Source: Rhodococcus tibetensis
GTDB taxonomy: Bacteria > Actinomycetota > Actinomycetes > Mycobacteriales > Mycobacteriaceae
Assembly: GCF_024438035.1 (NCBI RefSeq)
Contig: NZ_JANFQF010000019.1
Span: forward strand, 1 to 64,000
DNA: 64,000 bases
Direction of reading: 5' to 3'
In this document: piece after piece, positions 48,801 to 60,800 of the stretch
Layout of the letters: each line of letters opens with the position of its first letter
How positions within the stretch are numbered: the stretch's first letter is position 1
The notes under the pieces: generated by a model
The model's database searches: none
The model's input: only the letters and a program-made list of their open reading frames with translations
Told to the model about the DNA's origin: nothing
Position numbers and translations under genes: made by a program

Positions 48801-51800
48801 CAACGCCTCACCACTGGTCACCACCCGACGCAACGAACCACACCCACCCACCTCCGCCCCCGCCAAGAACACCTCGAGCATCGACGGCACGAAATGCACC
48901 GTCGTCACCGACTCCTCCCGAATCACCCGCTCCAGATACACCGGATCACGATGCCCACCCGGCACCGCAACCACCAAACGAGCCCCACACATCAACGGCC
49001 AGAACAACTCCCACACCGACACATCGAACGTCACCGGCGTCTTCTGCAACACCACATCATCCGAACCCAGCCCATACACCTCCTGCATCCACAACAACCG
49101 ATTCACGATCCCCCCATGCGGCACCACCACCCCCTTCGGTCGCCCAGTCGAACCCGACGTGAACATCACATACGCCGGATGACGAGAATTCAACGGCGCC
49201 AACCTCTCCCCATCCAGCACCCGATCACCGGAAAACCCGGACACATCCACAGCGTCCAACTCCACAACATCCACACCGGCGAACACCCCCCGATCCGCCC
49301 CACTCACCAACACCAACACCGGATCCGCCGTCGCCACCACATACCCGATCCGCTCCGCCGGCAAATCCGGATCGATCGGAACATACGCCCCACCCGCCTT
49401 GATCACCGCATAGATCCCCACCACCAACTCCACCGAACGACGCACCCCCACACCCACCAACGACTCCGGCCCCACCCCCACCGAAATCAAATACCGCGCC
49501 AACCGATTCACCCGCACATCGAACGCCGCATACGACAACACCACGCCGTCGAAAACCACAGCCACCGCACCCGGACTCCGCACCACCTGCGCATCGAACA
49601 ACTCATCCAAACCCACCCCCGGCACGGAACGCCCCGTCGCATTCCACGACCCCACCACCAACTCCCGCTCACCCCGAGCAAGAACCTCCACATCACCGAC
49701 CGCGGTGTCCGTGTCCGCAGCGACGGTCTCGAGGATTGCGGTCAGTCGCTCGGCGAATCGGGTGACCGTCTCGTGGTCGAAGACTCCCGGCTGGTAGCGC
49801 AGGCCGAGCCGCAGCCGGGGTTCGAGGATGGACAGCAGCGTGAGGGGATAGTGGGTGGCATCGCGGGCGTCGAGGGCGGTCACCCGCATCCCGGCGATGT
49901 CGGTGTTCTCGTCCAATCCGGAGGTGTCGACGGGATAGGACTCGAACACCGACAGCGTGTCGAACAAATTACCCAGGCCCGCGTGTGACTGGATCTCACC
50001 GAGCCCGAGGTGATGGTGGTCGAGCAAGGACGCCTGCTCCTCCTGCAGGCGGGTGAGCAACTGCGCGAAACTCTCGTCCGGGCCCACCCGTACCCGCACC
50101 GGCAGGGTGTTGATGAAGAGCCCCAGCATGTTCTCCACACCGGACAGCTGCGGCGGACGACCGGACACGGTGGCACCGAAGACCACGTCGTCGCGGGAGA
50201 GGTAGCGGGACAGGAACACTCCCCATGCGGCCTGGACTACCGTGTTCATCGTGGCGCCGAGGCGCCGAGTCACCGCCACGAGCCCGTCGACCACCCCGGC
50301 AGGCAGAGTGATGTCGACCTCGCCGGGTACACCGTAGTGCGCCGCAGACGCCTTCGGGGCCACCAGCGTCGGCTCCTCGACGCCCTCCAGTGCCCGTTCC
50401 CAGGCCCGAGCCGACGCGAATCCGTCCAGGCTCGCTATCCATTCCAGATATGTGCGGTACGAAGGCGGCTCCGGCAGACCGGCCGGGGCGCCGTCGGCGG
50501 CGTAGCGCAGCAGCAACTCACGCACCAGCAACGGCATCGACCAGCCGTCGAGAATGATGTGATGGTTCGTGATCGCGAGGACGTACTGCTGCGGTGCCGT
50601 CCGCAGCAACGTCAACCGCAGCAGCGGGGGTGCGTCGAGGTCGAACCGGGTGCTGCGGTCCTTGTCCAGGAACTGCTGGAGTTCGGTCTCCCCGTGCCCC
50701 TGCGCGGTCAGATCCACCTCACGCCACGGTAGCTCCACCTTGTCGACCACCAGCTGCGCCGGGACCCCGTTGTCGTCGTAGACGAACGCGGTCCGCAGAT
50801 TCGGGTGGCGGTCCAGCAGCCCGGCTGCGGCGGCGCGTAGCCGAGAGACGTCGACCGCACCCTCGAAGTCGATCCGCAGCTGCGCTGTGTACACATCCAC
50901 CGCGCGCGCGGCCAGCGAAGCATGAAACAGCAACCCCGACTGCAACGGCGACAACGACCACACGTCGCGCAGGGCCGGGAACCGCTGCTCCCAGCGCTCG
51001 ATCTGCTGCTGACTCACCGACACCAGCGGGACGTCGGACGGTGTCAACCCGCCCGCCCCCGGCCGTGCCGTGTACGCCGCGAGCGCACCGAGGGCGCGTT
51101 GCCACAGATCCGCGAATGCCGTGACATCGGCCTCGCCGAGCACCCCGCTGGGATAGGCGAGCGATGCGATCAGTCGGGGTCCCTCAGCACTGTCCTCGAC
51201 AAAGGCGTTGATGTCGATCACGGACGCAACCGGCATGTCGGGGTTCCGGGCCCCACCGAACTCACTCTTCACCGGCAGCCAGTCCCCCGCGCCGCCGGTG
51301 GCGGTCACCCGTCCCAGATAGTTGAAACTCACCTGCGGAGAACGGAATCGAAGGAGCGACGCCGACGTCTCGTCGTCCAGGTAGCGCAGCATTCCGAATC
51401 CGATCCCGTGATCCGGGATCGCGAGCATCCGTTCCTTGACCGCCTTGACTGCCTGTCCTGCCGCCGGCCCCCCGGCCATGGCGTCGTCGACGTCGGTTCC
51501 GGTGAGATCCAACCGCACCGGGAACAGGGTGGTGAACCAGCCTACGGTGCGGGACAGGTCTGCGCCCGCCACGACGTACTCCTCGCGGCCGTGCCCCTCG
51601 AGGGTGATCAGGGTGTCCGATACGGCACTGCCCCGTTCCCGTCGCCATGCCGTCAGTGCCAACGCCAGCGCGGTCAGCAACCCGTCGCTCACGCTGCCGT
51701 GGAAGGCTGCCGGAAGCGTGGTGAGCAGGGCGGCGGTCACGCTAGACGACACCTCGACGGCAGCCGTTTCGACGGTCGCGAAAACGTCCACCTCAGGATT

Positions 51801-54800
51801 GAGGGGGCGCGAACCGATCACCGGATCCGGACCGTCCAGGATCCTCTCCCACATCGCCAGTTCGGACGTCCGTTGCCGCACCGCATCACGCAGGCCGTGC
51901 GACCACCGCCGCATCGACGTTCCTACTCCCGGCAGAGCAGGAGTCGCGCCGGCTTGAAGTTGCGTGCAGGCCAACGCGAGATCCGCGATGAGAATCCGCC
52001 AGGAGACACCGTCGACCGCGAGGTGGTGGACCACCACCAGCAGTCGCCCGACGTCGTTCGAAACGTCGAACCAGACCACCCGCACCATGGCGGCCTCAGC
52101 CGGATCCAAATGGTCGGCCGCAGCATCGAGTTCTGCTGCCGCGAACGCCGTGAAGTCCTCTCCGTGCACCGTCTCGACCGGCACGTGGCGTACCAGCGCG
52201 TGCGCCCGCACCGATCCCGCGGGCAGCACTTCCATACTCTGTTCATCGGCGAGCAGCCGCGCCCGGAGCATGTCGTGCCGATCCAGGACCGCCTCGACGG
52301 CTCCGACCAGAACCTCCCGGTGGAGACCGGCGGGGACTGCCAGCAGCAACGCCTGCGAGAATCTGTCGAGTCTGCCGCCGCTTCGCTCGATCACCCATCG
52401 CGCGACGGGCGTCAATGGCATGGGGCCGTCGCCGCCGCCCGGCAACTCATCGAGAGCGACTGTGCCGTCGTCGTCGAATCGCGCCACCTCGGCGAGACCG
52501 GCGACGGTTCTGCGGTCGAATACGTCTCGGGGAGAGAGGATCACCCCGGCGTCCCTGGCTCGGGCCACCAACTGTATCGACATGATGCTGTCGCCGCCGA
52601 GCGCGAAGAAGTCGGCGGTGGCACCCACCGAATCGATCCCCAGGACCTGCTCGAACAATCCGGCGAGAAGCTCCTCCGTCTCGGTTTGCGGCGGCCGGCT
52701 TCGGGCCGTCGACGCTGCGAACTCGGGTGCGGGAAGCGCTGCGCGGTCCAGCTTTCCGTGGACCGTCAACGGAAGAGCGTCGAGTACCACCAATGCCGCC
52801 GGCACCATGTACCACGCCAACCGGCCACCGACAAAGTCGAGGACCGCCCCCGAATCGATCGACACGCCGGATTCCGGCACCAGGTAGCCGATCAACCGAT
52901 CGCCACCGCCGTCCCCGTTCCACACGCTCGCCACGGCCTGGGCCACACCGTCGTGGGCAAGCAGGGCCGACTCGACCTCACCGAGTTCGATGCGGAAGCC
53001 ACGGATCTTCACCTGGGAGTCGTTGCGGCCGAGATACTCCAACTGCCCGTCGCTCGTCCAACGCACCCGATCTCCGGTGCGGTACATCCGACCGCCTGCC
53101 GGGCCGAAGGGACCGGCGACGAAGCGTTCTGCCGTCAGCGTGAGCCGCCGATGATAACCGCGTGCGAGGGCGGGACCTGCGAGATACAACTCCCCCGGGA
53201 CACCCACCGGCACCGGCTGCAGACGCGAGTCCAGCACGACTTGGGAGAAACCACGAGTGGGCGCGCCGATGGTGATCGGAGCCCCCGGTACCAGGACGTC
53301 GCTGATACTGGACACGACCGTCGCTTCGGTCGGCCCGTAGGCGTTGAACATTCGTCTGCCCGGCGACCACCGTGCAATCAGCTCCGGAGGACAAGCCTCG
53401 CCGCCCGTCACCACACATTCGAGGCCGGTGAGATCGGCGGCCTCGACCGACGCCAGCGCCGCCGGCGTGACAAAGCAATGCGTGACCTGTTCGGTTTTCA
53501 GGAGCTGCCCCAATTCGGCACCGCCGTACACGGTGGGCGGTGCGATCACCATTGTGGCTGCCGCGCCGAGAGTTAACAGCAGCTCGAGTACGGAGGCATC
53601 GAAGCTCGGTGATGCGAAATGCAGAGTTCTGGACTCGGCCGTCGTCGCGAATGTCTCTCTTTCCTGCCGAGCAAAGTCGGCCAGCCCGCGATGCGTGGTG
53701 ACCACACCTTTCGGCCTGCCCGTCGACCCCGAGGTGTAGATCAGGTAGGCCGGATTGTCGAGCCGCACGTTCGACGTCCGCTCGTCATCGGTGACCGCCG
53801 AAGCCGGGTACTGCGACAGCATGTCCGCATCGTCCACCACCAGCCACGGCACGACATCGGGCAGAGCGCTGCGTTGTGACGACGTCGTCACACCCAACAC
53901 GGCCTCGGAGTCGGTGAGCATGTATTCGATGCGCGCAGCCGGGTGATTCGGATCCACTGGAAGGAACGCCGCGCCCGACTTGGCCACTGCCCACACGGCC
54001 AGAACCGATTCGACGGAGCGGGGCACGCACAGGCCCACCACGGTTTCCGGGCCGGCGCCGCGCTCGATCAACAGGCGAGCCCACTGATTCGAGCGTTCAT
54101 CGAGCTCGCGGTAGCGTACGTGACGCCGTTCGAAGACCAGAGCCACGGCGTCCGGATTGTTGGCGACGGCCGCTGCCAGCAGTTCCGGTAGCGTCCGCGC
54201 TGCACCTGCGGCTCCGCCCGTCACCGGGGTCAGTTCGGCGCGCTCGCGAGTGCCGAGGATGTCGATGTCTCCCACCGGGGTACCCGGGGTGGCCGTGACG
54301 GTCGTGAGGATGCGCTGGAGTCGTGTCGCGAATCCGGCCACCGTAGCCTCGTCGAAAAGATCGCTCGCGTAACCGAGCCCCGCTGCGATACCAGCCGGGT
54401 TGCCATCCGTGTCCGCGTTCTCGGCCAGTGTCAATTGCAGGTCGAAGTTGGCGGTCTCGATGTCGACGTCAACGCTCCGCACCTGCAAATCGGGCAGTTC
54501 CAGTGTGGGGCGCTCGATGTTCTGAAACTCGAACATCACCTGGAAGAGCGGCGAGTAGGCCGTCGAGCGGGAGGGACTCACTATCTCCACAACCCGTTCG
54601 AAGGGAACCTCCGCATGCAGGAAAGCACCGAGGTCGGTTTCCCGAACATTCTCCAAGAACTCGGCGAAGGTGGCGCCGCCGTCGACACGGGTGCGTAGCA
54701 CGAGCGTGTTCACGAACATGCCCACCACGTCATCGAGCTCTCGCTCACCGCGTCCGGCGATCGGCGTCCCGACGGCAATGTCGTTCGAACCACTCAGCCG

Positions 54801-57800
54801 TGCCAGCAAAATCGCCAGCGCGGCATGCACCGTCATGAACACCGTCGTATTGTGTTTCCGCGCCAGAGTCACCACACCGGCGTGAACCTGCGGGCCGATG
54901 ACGAATTCGACGCGCCCGCCGCGAAGAGATCGCAGAGCGGGGCGGGGACGGTCGGTGGGTAAGTCCAGCACTTCCGGCAGGTCCGACAGCGTGGTCATCC
55001 AGTAGGCCAGCTGCCTCGACATGGGCGAATTCTCATCGGTTTCCGAGCCCAGCCACTCGTACTGCCACAGCGTGTAATCGGCGTACTGCACCTCGAGCGG
55101 GGCCCAATCCGGCGCCGACCCGTTCACTCGCGACACGTAGGCATCCATGACGTCTCGAGCCAGCGGAGCCATGGAGAAACCGTCGGCTGCGATGTGGTGT
55201 ACCACCACGGCGAGCACGTGCACGTGCCCGTCGAGTTCGAAAAGGCGTGCGCGCAAGGGGACTTGCTTCGTAACATCGAACCCCTCGGACAGCACTCGCA
55301 GGCAGTGTTCGCGGAGCTCGGCTTCACTCGACACGCCGATCGGAACGAGGCCCGGCACCGCGCTCGTCGCGGGCACGATCACTTGGCGCGGTCCGTTGTC
55401 GGTGAGGGGAAATATGGTGCGCACGGCCTCGTGTCGTTCGATCACGTCGGCCACTGCCATCTGGAGAGCGGGTACGTCGAGCGAACCCTCGAGGCTCAAT
55501 GCGAAGGCCACGTTGTACGCGGCTGACGTGGTGTCGAACTGGTTGATGAACCACATCCGCTGCTGGGCGGGCGACACGGGCACTTCGGCAGTACCTTCCC
55601 TCGCCTTCAACGGCGCTCGCGCCTCCAACCCTTCGTGCGACTGTGCAAGCATTGCCAGACCTGCCACAGTGGGGGCGTCGAACACGTCGCGAACACTGAT
55701 CCGGTCCCCGACCGCTGCATTGACCCGCGCCACCAGGCGAGTGGCAATGAGGGAGTTCCCGCCGAGTGCGAAGAAGTTGTCGTTGACTCCCACCCGTGCG
55801 ATCCCGAGCAGGTCGGCGACCACAGAGGCCACTATCTCTTCGATCGGGTTGCGAGGAGCTGTGAATACTGAAGCCGCCGCACTGAAGTTGGGTTCCGGTA
55901 ACGCCTTTCGGTCGAGCTTACCGTTCGCGCTCATCGGCAACTCGTCCAACACCACCACCACCGACGGCACCATGAACCCCGGAAGCACCGCCGCCGCCGC
56001 CTCCCGCACCTCCCGCTCGTCCACCACCGCACCGCCCGCCGGCACCACATACCCGGCCAGATAATCCCCCGACGACCCACCACTACGCAGCACCACCACC
56101 GCCTGCGCCACACCCTCGTGCCGCAACAACACCGCCTCGATCTCCCCCAACTCCACCCGCTGACCCCGCACCTTCACCTGAAAATCAGTCCGCCCCACAT
56201 ACTCGAGCTCCCCACCCGACAACCACCGAGCCCGATCCCCCGTCCGATACAACCGCGAACCCGCACCGAACGGATCCGCCACAAACCGATCCGCCGTCAA
56301 ATCCACCCGACCGTGATACCCCCGCGCCAACTGCGCACCCCCCAAATACAACTCCCCCACCACCCCCACCGGCACCGGCCGCAACCGCCCGTCCAGCACA
56401 TACGTCTGCGTGTTCCACACCGGCACCCCGATCGGCACCCCCGCCGTATCCGCATCGGTAACCTCATGAAACGTCACATCCACCGACGCCTCCGTCGGAC
56501 CGTACAAATTGTGCACCCGAACACCAGGCACCAACGCCCGCGTCCTCGACGCCACCTGCGCAGCCAACGCCTCACCCGAGACGAACACCCGCCGCACACT
56601 CGTACACCCCACCGCCGCCGGCTCCGCAACGAACACCGCCAACATCGACGGCACGAAATGCACCGTCGTCACCCCATACTCGACGATCACCCTCGCCAAA
56701 TACACCGGATCCCGATGCCCACCCGGCTCCGCAACCACCAACCGCGCCCCCACCTGCAACGGCCAGATCAACTCCCACACCGACACATCGAACGTCACCG
56801 GCGTCTTCTGCAACACCACATCGTCGGCCCCCAACCCATACCGATCCTGCATCCACAACAACCGATTCACGATGCCCGCATGCGACACCGCCACACCCTT
56901 CGGCCGACCCGTCGAACCCGACGTGAACATCACATACGCAACATTGTCCGGACGCAACGGCCCCAACCGATCACCATCACCAATCACATCCCCCGACAAC
57001 CCCGACACATCAACAACATCGACCTCGACAACAACAACCCCTCCCGGCAACAACCCCCGATCCCCCGACGTACTCAAGACCACCACCGGACACACCACAC
57101 CCAACACATACTCGACTCGCTCACCAGGCTGATCCAGATCAACCGGAACATACCCACCACCCGCCTCGAGCACCGCGTAAATCCCCACCAACAACTCGAC
57201 CGAACGCCCGATCGCGATCCCCACCAACGACTCCGGACCCACCCCCACGCCGATCAAGTACCGCGCCAACCGACGGACCCGCACACCGAACTCCCCATAC
57301 GACAACACCACCCCCCCACACACCACCGCCGCAGCATCCCGACTACCCACGACCCGCGCCTCGAACAACCCCACCAACGTCACCCACGGCACCTCACGCA
57401 CCGTCGCATTCCACGACCCCACCACCAAACCTCGCTCCCCCGGCGCGAGCACGTCGATATCTCCTACCGGGACAACGGGACTCGACACCACAGCCCGTAG
57501 AATCCGGACCAACCGCTCACCGAACCCCACCACCGTCGCCCGGTCGAATACGTCCGAAGCGAACGTGAACGCTGCGGAGATGCCCGCTGCGATTCCCGAC
57601 CCGTCGTATCGCTCCGCGAGCGTCAACTGCAGATCGAACTTGCACACACCGCTTCCGACCTCGACCGTCTCCGCGGTGAGTCCCGGCAGTTCCAGGTGGG
57701 CCGTCACCGTGTTCTGGAACTCCAGCAACACCTGGAACAGCGGTGAATAGGTGGTCGATCGACCCGGCTCGAGCGCCTCCACGACACTCTCGAAGGGCAC

Positions 57801-60800
57801 TTCCGTGTGACCGAATGCCCCGAGATCCGCTTCTCGGGCGCACGAAAGCATCTGGGCAAACGTCATTCCGGGTTCCACCGCCGTCCGCAGTACCAGTGTG
57901 TTGACGAACATGCCCACCAGGTCATCGAGTGCTTCTTCGCCACGTCCTGCGATCGGTGTCCCGATTGCGATGTCATCCGATCCGCTCAGCCGGGCGGACA
58001 ACACCGCGAGAACCGCGTGCATCACCATGAACATCGTCGCGTCGTGTTTTCGCGCGAGCAGGAGAAGGTCCCGATGCAGTTCCGCAGGCACCGAGAACGA
58101 GGCAGTCTCTCCCCGCAACGACCTGTTCGCGGGTCGCGGCCGATCCAAGGGGAGGGTTATCGCGTCGGGAAGACCGGAGAGCGTCTTCTTCCAGTACGCC
58201 AACTGCGCCGACATCACGCTCTGGGGATCCCGATCACTGCCGAGGATCGCCCTCTGCCAGAGGCTGTAGTCGGCGTACTGCACCGGGAGTGGGAGCCAGT
58301 CCGGTATCTGCTGCTGAACCCGCGCCGAGTACGCCACCATCAGGTCGCGGGCCAGAGGCGCCAGCGACGCCCCATCCGCCGCAATGTGGTGCACCACGAG
58401 CACGAGGACGTGCTCGTCGGGGCCGGTCCGCAGCAGTGCACCACGCACGGGCACCTCCGCGCTGACGTCGAAGCCCTGAGCCGTCAGCGCGGCAAGCCGT
58501 TCGCGCACCGCCTCCTCGTCTCCGAAGAATCTCGGCGCAAGATCCGGAACCACGTGCGCCGAGGGCACGATCACTTGCTGCGGTCCGTCCGCCGACGCCG
58601 GATACCTGGTGCGAAGCGATTCGTGTCGTTCGATGACATCCCCGACTGCGACCCGCAGCGCGTCCACCTCGAGGGCGCCGGACAGTCGGACCGCCATTGG
58701 AATGTTGTATGCAGGCGAGGACGTGTCGAACTGATTGATGAACCACACACGCTGCTGCGCAAGCGAAAGGGGGATTCGATCCGGACGCTTCTGTGCCACC
58801 AGGCTCGGGCGGTCGGTGCCCCGCAAGCCGGCACGATCGATCCGCACCGCCAACGCTGCCGCCGTCGGCGCCTCGAACAGGTCCCGGACACCGAGGTCGA
58901 CGCCCAGTGCGACATTGACGCGCGCGATGACTCTTGTTGCAACCAGCGAGTTTCCGCCGAGGTCGAAGAAGTCGTCGTCGACACTGAATTGCTTCACTCC
59001 CAGGACGTCCCCGAAGACCTGCGCCACGGCCTGCTCCACCGGGTTCGCCGGTGCACGAGATTCGGTCGCCGCCCCGACGAATTCCGGCGCCGGCAAAGCC
59101 GCACGGTCGAGCTTGCCCACCGGCGTCATCGGTAGCTCGTGCAGCACCACGATCGCTGACGGAATCAAGTGAGTCGGCAGTTGCTCGTGGGCATAGTTCA
59201 TCAGCTCGGCGGTTGCGAGCCGCTGCCCGGCTACCGGCAGTACGTACGAGACGAGGACCGTGTCTCCGGACGGCGCCGTTCGCGGCATCGTCACGGCATT
59301 TCTCACGCGCGGGTGAGTGTAGAGGACTGTGTCGATCTCACCGGGTTCGACGCGGAACCCACGGACCTTCACCTGGAAGTCGGTGCGGCCCATGTACTCG
59401 ATGGTGTGGTCCGCTCGCCACCGCACCACATCGCCCGTTCGATACATTCGGCTGCCAGGACCGCCGAAGGGGTCGGCCACGAAGCGTTCCGCAGTCAACG
59501 CAGGTTTGCCGTGATATCCGCGCGCCAGCGCGTCGCCCGCGAGATACAGCTCCCCGGCCACCCCGACCGGTACCGGCTTCATCCGCGCATCGAGGACGAC
59601 CTCGTGGAATCCGCGAAGCGGTCCACCCAGGGTGATTGCTCCCGCCTGCGACATCGGTTCACTGATGTTTGCCATGATGGTGGTCTCGGTCGGCCCGTAC
59701 GCGTTGCACAAGCGGCGGCCCGGCGCCCACCGCTTGACGAGTTCCGGCGGACACACCTCGCCACCGAACACCACGTCCTGAAAGTCGGTGAGCCCGTCCG
59801 GGTCGATCGATCCGAGCGCAGCAGTTGTGATGAACCCGTGAGTGACCCGCTCCGCTTTCAGGAGCCGAGCCAACTCGGTTCCGCCGTAGACCGTCGGCGG
59901 GACGATCACCATGGTTGCACCGGCACCGAAGGCTTGCAGGTACTCGAAGAGGGACGCGTCGAAGCTCGGGGTCGAGAAGTGCAGAGTCCGTGATGTGTGC
60001 GTCGCCCCGAATCGTGAGCGTTGCTCGGCTGCGAAGCTGTCCAGGCCAGCGTGGGTGACCGACACTCCTTTGGGCATACCCGTCGAACCGGACGTGTAGA
60101 TCACGTATGCCGCATTCCCCATGCGGAGGGGTCGGACCCGCTCGTCGTCCGTGACGACGGATACCGGCTGAGCCGCGCAGAGAGTTCGGAATTCGGCGTC
60201 GTCGAGTACCAGCCACGGGATCGAATCGGGCAGGCGGGAACACTCGGCAGACACCGTCACACCCACGGCTGCACACGAATCGGCGAGCATGTGCTCGATG
60301 CGCTCGGCCGGATAGTTCGGGTCCACCGGCACGAATGCCGCGCCCGATTTAGCTACCGCCAGCATTGACAGGACCGACTCGATCGAGCGCGCCATGCCCA
60401 ATGCGACAGCGTTTTCCGGACCGATGCCGCGTGCGACCAAGACCCGCGCCAGTTGGTTCGAGCGCTCGTCCAATTCTCGATAGGTCATCTCGACGTCGCG
60501 AGTGGAGAGTGCGATACCGGCAGGATGGGTTCTCGCTGCCGCTTCGAACAGTTCGGGCAGCGTGCGTTCCGAGCCACCCGGCACGCCGGAAACCGGAACG
60601 AGGGTCGCTCGTTCGGCGTCGGAGAGGATATCGATGTCTCCGACACCGATCCCCGGGTCGGCGGTGATCGTCTCCAGAATTCGGCGGAACCGTGTTCCCA
60701 GGCGCACCATCGTTTCGGGGTCGAAGAGATCGGTGGCGAATACGAGGCTCACCGTGATGCCGGCCGGGAGGCCGCCGGTGTCGAAGAATGCCGCCGTAGT

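Noticed and set aside
48705-49988. Long plus-strand open frames opposite the NRPS gene (for example 427 codons here and 460 codons at 56118-57500)
   Set aside because: They are antisense shadows caused by the G-biased serine A-domain blocks. The products are His/Pro/Arg-rich and have no domain or ribosome site.
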